Below are positions 54,881 to 64,000 of a stretch of 64,000 nt of DNA, in pieces (position 1 is the stretch's first letter; each line of letters begins with the position of its first letter). The stretch comes from Muricea muricata (Eukaryota; Cnidaria; Anthozoa; Malacalcyonacea; Plexauridae). The DNA lies in contig OY979716.1 in assembly GCA_963855995.1 (NCBI GenBank), positions 22,087,321-22,151,320 on the forward strand, given 5' to 3'. The translations under genes were made by a program, and so were the position numbers. The notes under the pieces are model-generated. The model saw only the letters and a program-made list of their open reading frames with translations. It made no database searches and had not been told where the DNA came from.

Positions 54881-56440
54881 AAAAAGTACTTTTTTGAAAT
54901 AGGTTGCGAACGTTTGTTCATGTCACACTTGATTATCATATTTAGTAATAATGTGTTTGGTTTTTTTCTCAAAGACATAGACCTATAGGGCACATAAAAT
55001 TTTCTGTTTGATGTTTTCAAATTAAATATTATTGACTGGCAGAGAAAAATTGCCAACCGTTAACGTGCCATCTCATTGAGGTAACACCCCCCTGACTTGA
55101 AAATCTTCGGCACCCCTTCATAAATTCATTAGGATGCATAGTCAATCAATTGTAGAAGGGGTGCCCAAGTTTGTCACCGCCAGTAACGATTTTTACCATA
55201 AGCCACCAGACTATTTCACAGTTAAATAACTTTAATTAAACATGCTCTACATAAGAAATAGAAAACGGGTGACGTACATATATGGTGTGACTATGCACGC
55301 GGGAAATGTTACCAGAATAAGAGGGAAGCATGTAGAACACGAAGCGTAGCCGATAATTTAAGCTGCAGCCTCCAATATAAGATACATAGGCTACATTTTT
55401 CATTAACGATTTTGCAAGAGGTCAATAATCAAATTCTCCTAAAATGTAACAGATCGACTTGTCACGCTGTTGCCTAGCGACAACAAGACAAACTTTAAAG
55501 CAACAGAGAAAAACACTACGGCTGCATAGGGTAAGGCCAACGAAAAGCATCCAAGACAAGCGCTCTTATGGTTGAAAACTATTAAAACAGTTAAAACAGA
55601 GAATTAAACACATACAGATAAAATACATCTACCGTGAACAAGCTTTCCATGACGAATTGCTAAACTTGCAAGCCACAAAGTTCCCGGACTCGAATGCTGA
55701 AATGAAACAAAATTGTTTCCACTGATTGGCAACTCAGTTACTTCAAAGGCACAGTTAAGAAAATTGGTTTGCTATTTTTTTCTATTTCCCTCAAATACGA
55801 TTAAAACATCGTATTCATGCCGCTATTTAGTCTACGAAGACAGACTTGATTTGTATATACAAATGTGAAAACGTTTTCCAAATAATTTTGAGCAACTCGA
55901 AAGTAAAAATTTTTCAGCAAAAATCAAAAAACGATGCAGAGATTTTTTCTAACAATAAAAAGTAACATATTCATGCAGAAATATTTTTATTAATTGCAAA
56001 AAAAGTACTATTAAAAACAGGCCTCACTTGATGTTATTGCCCAATCACTCCGATTCAGCAAAAATCAATTTTGTTTCTAAGTTTTACAAGAAAATTAAGC
56101 TAAATTCTGCAATATTATGGAGAATTCAGATGGAGTTGGTTCTTTGGAATTGTTCATAATTGTTTGGGATGTCGCAGCAAAATTCGTACTTGTGGAGTTT
56201 TTCATGTGATTTTCTATTCAGCAGAAGTATTTAAATACGCAAAATATTTCAGTTTTTGCTTTCTTGACAAACTTTGCTCTTAATTTTCCAAACTTTTGTC
56301 AAAATATCTTTAACTGTATCGTTATTTTACGAGTTTATACCTGAAAACTCAAAAGCCTATGGTGTGATAAATGCACGCTCTTTAACTAATCACATTGCAG
56401 ATTTTACCCTACTTATATTATAAATGCGCATACATATATA
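54881..56440. other. No gene recognised
   Basis: AT-rich DNA between segmental copies B and C. It shows no coding, RNA or inverted-repeat signature I can support. Confidence 0.5.
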
Positions 56441-58000
56441 TAACTTTCAAAAGTTGAGAAATGATTAGGTATGCATTTTATATTTATTATTTCTGTTGGC
56501 AAACCCGACAATTTAGTCGCGTTATTTTTAATTTAGCGATATTCATTTGTTCAGAATTTTTTTTACACAGTATATCAACACGAAAGTAGTTGCACAGCTG
56601 CAGGTCTAACTCGTCTGGCTGCCTAAGATACGTTAAAAAAGTAAGTTTTTATTTCAACAATTAGCATTCGTTGAGATAACATGAAATCTCTTCGTGTAGC
56701 GATGTTTATGCTGCAAATTCAGATTTGCTTCCTACTGTTTCAACTTGTGAAATCAAAAGAAAAGGTTTATGGGAAAAGAGGTTTGCCCAGTCGCGAATTT
56801 TCTGTGATAATGCGAAGTAAGTTTCATTTATTGTTATTGCTGGCATTACCTGCACATTGCATGTAATCGACATTGCTGTAAAGTGTGCACTGTTATTTGT
56901 GAGCATAATTCATCACATTTGTAGAAAGAAGTCTCTGTTTAGAGAGGTAGTTCTCGTCCTATTTCTCCGAACTTCACTGAATGTCTGCGGAATTTTTACA
57001 AATTGTTCGAGCCGTCGGTACATATCAGAACAGATCAAAGAGATTCGCTGGATCTTCCGTGGTCTTTGAGTGATTAATTGCGCAGTGGATTGAAAATATT
57101 AGGCAGGAGAAAGAATGTTTTAACAGAAAATTTCAAGTTCAATAAAATTAATGAAATAAGAATAGCCTTGACAATGAGAAGAAGTCAAATCACTTGTGAA
57201 AAAAGCTAAAAACGAAAGACACAGAATTTTCTGTGGCTAAACTAAGAAATTAACTACCCGGCAACTCCAGAAAAACTATGTTTTTAATAAAGAGGATAAT
57301 TATTCACAACAAATAATGAAGTTAGTTGGGTTGACATGAACAAAAATTATTGTTTTACTAACATTAACATTTATTTTTTGCCGACAACCGTAAAAACCTA
57401 GATATAGCCATAGTAACACAGGAAATATTAACTTGTAGAACATACGTAATATCAGCAGTTTTTAATAAGTATTTGTTATATCCTTATAAATTGTCGATTT
57501 CTAAGACTTTTTTGTTAACAATATATAACAGTTCTTTCAAATCACATTTTGAAACCTGGTGAGGTAGAATTTTCTGCAGTCGAACGCTATTAATTTCAAA
57601 CAGATAACGAATGTTCTGAATGAAATGAGCCCGTATTATTGGGGGTTTTCTAACTACAAACACAACCTCGATAAAGTTGATAGTCTTTCTTTCCTGTTAT
57701 TTGTGAGCATTATTTGCAATCGATGGCATTTTGATAAATAATACGCTGTTTTAAAAGGTTGTTCTGGTTTTCTTACTCTAAACTCCACTACATGTCTGTG
57801 GATTTTTTTACAAATTGTGTCAGCCGCGAATACATCGATCTCAGATTGGAACGAAGAGATTGGATGGAAATCTCCTGGCTTTGCAGTGTTTAATTGTGCG
57901 ATGGATTGAAAATATTAATTGGACCAAGCACATGATACTTTTAACGGAAAGTTTGAAAAAATAATTAAGAATTATTGGATGAGGCTGAGCAGGATACTCA
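56440..58000 (+). repeat. Segmental copy C (no mariner)
   Basis: It matches copy A block for block, including the leader block near 56470-56600, the first exon at 56681, GTTTAGAGAGGTAGTTCTCG near 56936, AAACCTAGATATAGCC near 57395 and TTTCTGCAGTCGAACGCTAT near 57571. The 1.3-kb mariner present in copy A is missing. Confidence 0.8.
56681..56816 (+). CDS. First exon of a secreted protein gene (signal peptide), intact copy C
   Basis: The ATG starts a 45-residue open segment: MKSLR, then a hydrophobic helix (VAMFMLQIQICFLLFQLV), then KSKEKVYGKRGLPSREF. This is a typical secretory signal peptide. It ends one base into a codon at a consensus donor (GCGAA|GTAAGT). The phase fits the acceptor at 61965-61966, where a PAN-like exon begins two bases short of a codon. 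I therefore infer exon 1 of the PAN/EGF gene, with a 5.1-kb first intron that holds retroelement debris. Copies A and B are dead paralogues. Expression evidence is needed to prove the join. Confidence 0.55.
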
Positions 58001-58009
58001 GAATTATTC

Positions 58010-58310
58010 AGACCGAGGTCAGCGTTATCTGCCGAAGCGAAGCTGATACATACGTACATATATCTTTTAATGTGTCTTTCCACTGCTTCACCCCTGTTTT
58101 GCTGATAATCGCCCTATTAATCATGTCGAGAATGCAGTTGCTTATTTTGCCAATTGCCAAACTATCAAACCGTCGTCCCTATACAAGCCGGTGTTTTTCT
58201 TGCCCAACTTTTTTCCTAGAGGGCTTAAGATGAAAAGGCCTGCTAGATCGCAAATTTCTGCCCCGTCATGGCTACCTATGCTAACATCAAAACAAATTGT
58301 TTTATTATAG
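58010..58310. other. No gene recognised
   Basis: Right flank of segmental copy C, with a 104-codon plus frame lacking any recognisable domain. Confidence 0.45.
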
Positions 58311-58314
58311 AATT

Positions 58315-59334
58315 GTCTTCGTCCGAAGTGTCAGCCAAATTGGAGGCCCAGGATAATGCTTGGTTCAGTAAATTTTCAGAAAATTGACGGGTAAAAGTCG
58401 ACTGTATCAAACGACATGAAAGAATGCCTAGTTTTTTCCTCGATGATGCCAAACCATTCTATGACGTTTTGCGTGTTTCTCCATTGGTTTACGTTCAAAA
58501 TTGACGGACGTTTTGTGTTTATTTTGTCCGATATTGATTTACTGATTTTTCCGGAATCGCTTTTTGCAGGGTTGATGAGCCGGCATTTTGGGTTGTTTTC
58601 GAAATTTTCCTGATGATCTTTGAGAGAAATAAAAGCTTCGCGTTTTTTCATGCATTCAATCCGCTTGCCAATGGAAAGTTTATTTGCGATATGGTTTAGT
58701 TCGTTGTTTATACTCAAAATGTTTTCCTCAGATCCGTGCTTATTATATATGTTTTTTTAATGTTGTGGTGTAAGACCTTGTTGTATGTGTCGGGCAAGGT
58801 TTCATATATATTTCTAGTTTTATCAACGAAAACGAACATTTTGTCGCATGAATTGATTCTCTTTAAGTCAAAGTCAAAGCGTCTTAAAAATAGTCTTCTG
58901 TGTCGCGAAATTTAATGGTTTCTAATAATTTTATAACGTCTTCTTCAAAAGGTTCCAATTCCAAGACTGTGGGAGGTGTTTTATTACACGAAAGGCCGAA
59001 ATTTCTGATGTTTTCCTGACTTTTTTCTCCTTTTAGAAAGAAATGAGATTTCCACCACATACGTTTTAGTACGTTTTCCGTTTTTGCAATCAAATTCCTT
59101 AAATAGTTGTCCCTTGATGGGATAGGGATGTTTTTCAGTGAATAGTCTAGTTTTATTTTGTAATTTTCTCATTTTAAGGTAGAAAATTTCAAAAACGAGA
59201 GCGCACAACCAATGCAGGGTGCGGGTAATAAAATGTGCTAGTTTTCGTTTGCGAAATGCAAGAGTGCTCATTGACATATAAACAGACACATAGACAGAGC
59301 GAATTTTTGAAAACAAACCAAAATGCCGGCTCAT
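58315..59334 (-). pseudogene. RT/GIY-YIG retroelement, inverted 5' half
   Basis: Minus-strand frames run from the N-terminal region (HFITRTLHWLCALVFEIFYL; NFGLSCNKTPPTVLELEPFE near 58960; INSCDKMFVFVDKTRN near 58820) into the start of the reverse transcriptase (REAFISLKDHQENFENNPKC, RLINPAKSDSGKISKSISDK, then SFMSFDTVDFYPSIF, motif A). A one-base insertion at the end breaks the frame at 58376. Several other shifts occur. The downstream half of the same protein lies to the right in the opposite orientation. Confidence 0.75.
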
Positions 59335-60740
59335 CTACCAAACAAAAAGCGATTCCGGAAAAATCAGTAAATCAATATTGGACAAAATAACCAATGGAGA
59401 AACACGCAAAACGTCATAGTCTACATAAAATAGTTTGGCAGCATCGAGGAAAAAACTAGGCGATCTTTCATTTCGTTTGACATATAGTCGACTTTTACCC
59501 ATAAATTTCTGAAAATTTACTGAACCAAGCATTATCTTGGGCCTCCAATTTGGCTGACATTTCGTACGAAGACATTTTTATAATTTTACAATAAAACACG
59601 CTAGAAAATCACTCTTTTTCAAACACGGAAAACCGTGGATCAAAAACAACAAAAGCAATTTGTTTAATGTTACCATGGGTAGCTATGACGCGGCAGAAAT
59701 TTGCGAACTAGTAGGTATTTTCATCTTAAACCATCTAGGAAAAACGTTTGGCAAGAAAAACATCGGCTTGTATAGCGAAGACGGTTTGGCGATTATTAAA
59801 AACATATCAGCACGTTTGGCAGAGAAAACCAGAATAGAGCTCCGAAAAGTTTTCGAACAATTTTGCCCAAAAATAACAGAAAAAGCAAATTTACACGAGG
59901 TAAACTTTCTAAACGTAATTTTTGACCTTGCTACTGGAAAATATAAATCTTATAGGAAGCGCAATGATGATCCGTTATACATACACAAACACTCCAACCA
60001 TTCACCTAGCATTTTAAGGTATAGCTAGCTACCAGCATCTATCAACAAGCGTATTTCAACGCTTTTATCTGACAAACAAGTATTCGACGATGCAGTATAA
60101 ACATTTCAAAACGCACTAGGACATAGCAACTTCAGGCACAAGCTGGAATACATGTCACATGTAACACAGCAACCACGCAGGAACAAACAAGCGACATCAT
60201 TTGGTTTAACCCTCCATTCAGCAAAAATCTTAAGACAAATATTGCACGCAGTTTCCTCAATCTTGTAGACACAACTTCCAATAGCAACAAGTTACACAAA
60301 ATTTTCAGTATAGGAACATTGTTAAGGTCAGCTACAGTTTCATGAGTAACGTTAAGTCAATTATCACAAGCCACAATACACCCGTAATTAAAAAAAATCC
60401 AACCACAAGACATTATTGCAGAGAACTGTAACTGTAGGAACAAGCAAGCATGCCCACTGCAGAACAAGTATGCAAAGCAATAATTAATACAGGCAACACA
60501 AAGGACACAAAGCACTACATTGGCATGACCTCAAACACATTTAAAGAGCGAAACACATTTGGCAAAACAAAAACAGATTTTACCACAAAATGGTCCATAA
60601 CAAAAAAGTCTTACACGGGAGGATCCAAAAGATGTAGTTCATGTTTGGACGAAAAACAATGGCTTGCTTAACAAAAGATCGGAAATAGTTTCAGCCTGCC
60701 AATACGAAAGCAGGCCGAAACTATTTCCAATCTTTTATCA
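59335..60740 (+). pseudogene. RT/GIY-YIG retroelement, 3' half
   Basis: Plus-strand continuation: a degraded motif-A region (VDFYP, then a TAA) near 59490, then 59600-60030 (LFNVTMGSYDAAEICELVGI, IGLYSEDGLAIIKN, VNFLNVIFDLATGKYKSYRK, DDPLYIHKHSNHSPSILR). A zinc-like CNCRNKQACPL stands near 60430, and a GIY-YIG-like KHYIGMTSNTFKERN...KWSITKKSY...RCSSCLDEK near 60510-60660. RT plus GIY-YIG is the architecture of Penelope-like elements; I make that assignment tentatively. Stops break it throughout. Confidence 0.75.
60683..60739. repeat. Hairpin at the 3' end of the retroelement
   Basis: GGAAATAGTTTC pairs perfectly with GAAACTATTTCC, and GCCTGC with GCAGGC, around a loop near ten bases with a one-base bulge. 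It overlaps the last codons of the GIY-YIG frame. Confidence 0.7.
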
Positions 60741-61270
60741 AGCAAGTTTAATCTTGTAATGATGTAAATCTAAGGTTTCGGGTAAACAACCTAAACAAAG
60801 AAAAGAATGCATGCCATTTGCACCTTGAGCATAAAAGAAGCTCGTATATTTTCGAAATTTGTCTATCACCTGAAGATTCCTTCTGGATGAAACAGACTGT
60901 AGTGGTAAGTTTTTAAGGTAATTTATTTATTATATAGACTCCCTTATAATCTGATTGGCTCGCTACTAGTAGGATATTAGCTCATATCCTACTAGTAGAG
61001 AAAACAAGATGGCGGCCGAAAGTTTTTCCCTCCCGAAATATCTTGTTAATTTTGAGCATTTTAGCAGCCTTTCTTGGCCATACGTAAAACATATAAACTT
61101 AGATAAAGATTTTGAACGTTAGTACTTCATTTAAATGTCACCTAAACAAGTATAAAATACAGTTTTTTTACGAATTAATACTGAATAAGTCTCCCGAAAG
61201 ATGGAAAAAGTTCAGTTCAGTTCAGTTATTCTAAAACTGTTATTCTACTCACTCTCGTCGAGTTCGTTTG

Positions 61271-61440
61271 TATAAAAAACAATTATTGGAGGAGTTTTTT
61301 GTGATATGCGGAATTATCAATGTTGAGGTAAGAGTTATCAGCCGAGCCGAAGGCGAGGCAGACAACTCTTACCGAGACATTGATAATTTTGCATATCTCA
61401 AAAACCGAATCCGATAATTGTTTTATTATACATTAACGGA
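61271..61440. mobile_element. 170-bp foldback MITE
   Basis: AAAACAATTATTGGAGGAGT... and GAATTATCAATGTTGAGGTAAGAGTT are mirrored by AACTCTTACCGAGACATTGATAATT and CCGATAATTGTTTT. The loop holds GCCGAGCCGAAGGCGAGGC. No coding capacity. Confidence 0.8.
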
Positions 61441-61581
61441 GAAAATGAACATGGTAACGAAAGAATAGATTTAAAAAATGAAACCGAAAATATCGAGAAA
61501 GGAAATGTTGTTGCCATGCCAACCATTGATGCCAGCAAATACTGCATACTGTAATAATCTGCACCGTAGGCTCAACATGCG

Positions 61582-61619
61582 GATAACTCAGTTATCTGCT
61601 AGCAGATAACTGAGTTATC
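61582..61619. repeat. Perfect 38-bp palindrome
   Basis: GATAACTCAGTTATCTGCT followed immediately by its exact complement. There is no spacer. It would extrude as a cruciform and lies beside the foldback MITE. Confidence 0.9.
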
Positions 61620-61966
61620 TGCAGATTGTGTTAAAGTCGATTTTATCTGCATACAACTGACCAATCACAACGCATAAAACAACTGCAATGTATAATCATA
61701 ACTGTTAAATATATATGTTGTTTACTTGGTAACAAGGTTGTCTTTATAGATTTTTATTATTTATAATTTGATTATTATTTATATATATATTTATTTATGA
61801 GACAGCAATTTTCATGATTTTCAAAGTTGCGGTAGCGGAGGTAGTTACTGGGAAAAAATAGTTCAAGTGAAACTGCATTATGCAATGTGGTTAGGTGTTG
61901 TCGGTATTCATCATACCTCTTCAATGAGAACGATAATTTCCACAATTTACTTAATATCAATTTCAG

Positions 61967-62205
61967 ATGTATCTCGTCTAAAAACCAACATCATGGCAGA
62001 ATTTATGGAATCGATTTATGCCCTTTGTGCTCATCAGTGCGCAGCGCATCGTTTCTGTGTGGCGATTAATTACAAGAAATATGTTGATGAAAAAACACCA
62101 AACTGTCAACTGACAAACACAACGAAACCTATATTTGAGCAAAATGTTGAGCAAAAGAACAAAATTTGGACATTTCAAAAGATTAATGTTGATCGAAGCA
62201 TGTTG
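61967..62205 (+). CDS. PAN/Apple-like exon of a secreted protein
   Basis: Bounded by an acceptor (TTTCAG, 61965-61966) and a consensus donor (GTAAGT, 62206). Two starting bases complete a codon begun in the previous exon, then 79 codons follow. The pattern C.HQCAAHRFCVAINYKKY and NCQLTN is that of a PAN/Apple domain, an extracellular fold that binds proteins or sugars. It leads in phase 0 to an EGF-like exon at 62552. The frame extends 33 codons upstream past the acceptor, but that part has no PAN character. Confidence 0.7.
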
Positions 62206-62551
62206 GTAAGTATTTAACATTTTTATCAAAAAATTTGGCAGCGTCATGTTCAAATATATAAATAAATAGTCAAGTACCAATAATTAAAGTTTATGATAAA
62301 TAAAGCCCCAATTGCACAAACATGAGCAAAGCATGTCTATTATCAAAATTTTTGTTCAGCTATTTCATTTTATACTGGATGTCTCAAAAACAAAAACGGA
62401 ATGAAATAGTACAACACATATTAATTGTACCGGTATATTCTATATTGCATAAGAATTTATACAATTATGTTTGCACGGAAATACATGATTATTCTAATTG
62501 GTTTCCAGCTAGTGTTTTGAGACCATCCCGTATAATCTGATTATATTCCAG

Positions 62552-62669
62552 GTATCCTGCAGAGAGGAAACAAATGAATGTCATAACGGTGGAACTGCGA
62601 TCTGGGATCCAATTAAACCTTACTCCTCTCAATGTAAGAATGGATACGAAGGAGAGTTTTGTGAAAAAG
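62552..62669 (+). CDS. EGF-like exon of the same gene, with two cysteines missing
   Basis: Acceptor AG at 62550-62551, donor GTATAG at 62670, 39 codons plus one base. SCREETNECHNGGTA and then SQCKNGYEGEFCEK give the EGF spacing of cysteines 1, 2, 5 and 6. The positions of cysteines 3 and 4 are Ala and Ser, so the two disulphides 1-3 and 2-4 cannot form. Exon 3 of the PAN/EGF gene; later exons would lie to the right of this window or beyond 63 kb. Confidence 0.7.
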
Positions 62670-62980
62670 GTATAGAATAAATTGCAATTCGTATTGTGAC
62701 AATAAGACACTATAATTGTGGGGAAAAAATTACTTTAAAAGTTACTTTTTACTGGTAATATTAAGAATTGTGTGCAAAGCAAGAATTCTTAAAAATTCTT
62801 ATTTAGAATAAGAGTTAATTTTCCAATAATATTGTAGCTAGTTGCAGAATAATATTGCCACAGGGGTTATGAAAGGTGATGAGATTAGCGATCTGCATGA
62901 GCATGTTGGTTGGAATTGACTAGGAATATCATTATGACGGTTGAATGTTTGTTTCTCTAAACTGTGCCATGCTTCCTTTA

Positions 62981-63520
62981 GGCCCCGTTTACACTATACC
63001 GGATTACATCGGAGCGTAGCAATTTTTATACCGGATTGGGCTATGTTTACACTACGCCACAGTAATCCGGCACGCTCTGCGGGGTGAAAATCACTCCGCC
63101 TTGGAGGTGATACGAAAAGTAATCCGGTACGTCCCGGAGCAGTGTAAACAGAGCAATCCGGTATGCTCTGGTTCAAAATCCGCACCGACGTGTATGTTTC
63201 GGAAACAGTATTGTATTTTGTACGCTATTATAAGGCTTCATATGTCTCGTTTTTTCCGTTTATTAACTCTACTAACCATTTCTGATAAATACATAAATAA
63301 GAGTGCACTGTCGCTTTCGAAAGGACAATGTTTTTATGAAAATATTCGTTAATTTAAACCGTAGCGAGACAAAGTAATGTCCTGGTAAAGCTCTATAACA
63401 ATTTTAGTCATAATATCAAGAAAGTATTCTTGTTTCTAATATATTCCAACACATTACAGCAGTTAATACCTGACAGTATGGGCTCACTTCGGAGTGAACC
63501 GGTATAGTGTAAACACCCCC
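62981..63520. mobile_element. 540-bp MITE with Harbinger-like TIR
   Basis: GGCCCCGTTTACACTATACC GG at the left faces the complement of GGGGGTGTTTACACTATACC GG at the right. Short phrases of the same kind (TACCGGA, GTAATCCGG, GAGCAATCCGGTA) recur inside. Its first bases (GGCCC...GTTTACACTA) resemble the Harbinger element at 15178, suggesting a common transposase. No coding frame with a recognised domain. Confidence 0.78.
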
Positions 63521-63529
63521 AAATTTTTC

Positions 63530-64000
63530 GATCGGCGAGAAACGTTTGGCAAGAAAAACATTGGCTTGTACATTTATTCCGGTTTGGCGATTATTAAAAA
63601 CATATCAGTACGTTTGGCAGAGAAAACCAGGATAGAGCTCCAAAAATCTTCGAACAATTTGGCCGAAAAATAACAGCAGAAGCAGATTTACACGTGGTAA
63701 ACATTCTAAACGTAATTTTTGAGCTTGCTACTGGAAAATATAAACCTTATAGGAAGCCCAATGACGATCCATTATACATACGCAAGCACTCCAACCATCC
63801 ACCTAGCATTTTAAGGCAGCTACCAGCATCTATCAACAAGCGCATTTCAACGCTTTTATCTGACAAACAAGTATTCGACGATGCAGTATAAACATTTCAA
63901 AACGCACTAGGAAATAGCAACTTCAGGCACAAGCTGGAATACCTGCTACATGTAACACAGCAACCACGTAGGAACAAACAAGCGACATCATTTGGTTTAA
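63530..64000 (+). pseudogene. Second RT/GIY-YIG retroelement copy, cut by the window end
   Basis: It repeats the 59745-60195 segment: FGKKNIGLY...GLAIIKNIS, then a short shift, then VIFELATGKYKPYRKPNDDP, LYIRKHSNHPPSILRQLPAS, INKRIS and SDKQVFDDAV. It continues past 64000. The first half has frameshifts (codons after RTRIELQ) and the last part ends in a TAA at about 63891. Confidence 0.8.

Larger units (their letters stand above)
60741..61966. other. Foldback-rich non-coding stretch before the PAN exon
   Basis: It holds an inverted repeat at 60963-60998 (CTACTAGTAGGATA facing its complement) and the two elements listed separately at 61271-61440 and 61582-61619. No coding sequence is seen until the splice acceptor at 61965-61966. 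Confidence 0.6.

Noticed and set aside
60683-60739. Hammerhead ribozyme
   Set aside because: The CUGAUGA and GAAA core elements are not present in the required order; it is just a hairpin.

Overview
This is animal nuclear DNA: AT-rich, with GT-AG introns and almost entirely built from transposable elements (TEs). The TE mix (BEL/Pao, Ty3/gypsy, Harbinger, a ZMYM1-like hAT, a CACTA-like element with a SAMD3-like second gene, Mutator-like, mariner, RT/GIY-YIG retroelements) and one PAN/EGF secreted-protein gene suggest an early-branching metazoan, most likely a cnidarian. That assignment is inference from remembered relatives, not something the bases prove. No rRNA, CRISPR or prokaryotic feature is present.

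Layout. 1-6.2 kb: non-coding DNA with a minisatellite and a tRNA-like relic. 6.2-8.2 kb: a Mutator-like transposase gene broken by a deletion of about 47 bp. 8.8-9.2 kb: a GATC-rich minisatellite. 10.7-14.9 kb: relics of CACTA/SAMD3-like, MULE and Mutator-like genes, plus a 92-bp tandem repeat split by a MITE. 15.18-16.72 kb: a complete-ended but internally deleted Harbinger element. 17-19 kb: another SAMD3-like relic and a long-TIR MITE. 20.7-33.1 kb: a ZMYM1-like hAT gene on the minus strand, whose first exon is split by a 9.3-kb CACTA-like transposon (23,676-32,985). 33.5-36.2 kb: a second relic of the same CACTA family, then a 250-bp CACTA-type MITE. 38.5-41.2 kb: LINE relics. 41.7-50 kb: a dead Ty3/gypsy copy split by a foldback MITE and by a young, complete BEL/Pao element (42,982-49,400). 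51-58 kb: a segment present in about three diverged copies, each with a signal-peptide-type first exon; one copy carries a DD37E mariner and a MITE. 58.3-60.7 kb and 63.5-64 kb: RT/GIY-YIG retroelement relics, one with an inverted 5' half. 61.9-62.7 kb: PAN-like and EGF-like exons, probably the next exons of the gene whose first exon lies upstream.

How the parts work together. The central system is the CACTA-like element. It carries two divergent spliced genes from a shared 0.38-kb intergenic region: a C2H2/transposase gene rightward (C-terminus apparently truncated) and an eight-exon SAMD3-like gene leftward, fully open when spliced (532 codons). Its ends start CACAGC, carry dense short TTTCTTAAGAAA-type repeats, and are flanked by a 2-bp CA duplication. 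Removing element plus one CA restores the reading frame and splice phase of the hAT exon it entered. Three relics elsewhere in the window repeat SAMD3-like exons, and one keeps the same divergent arrangement. This argues that the SAMD3-like protein belongs to the transposon, not to the host.

All family names come from reading translated sequence; no search was run.
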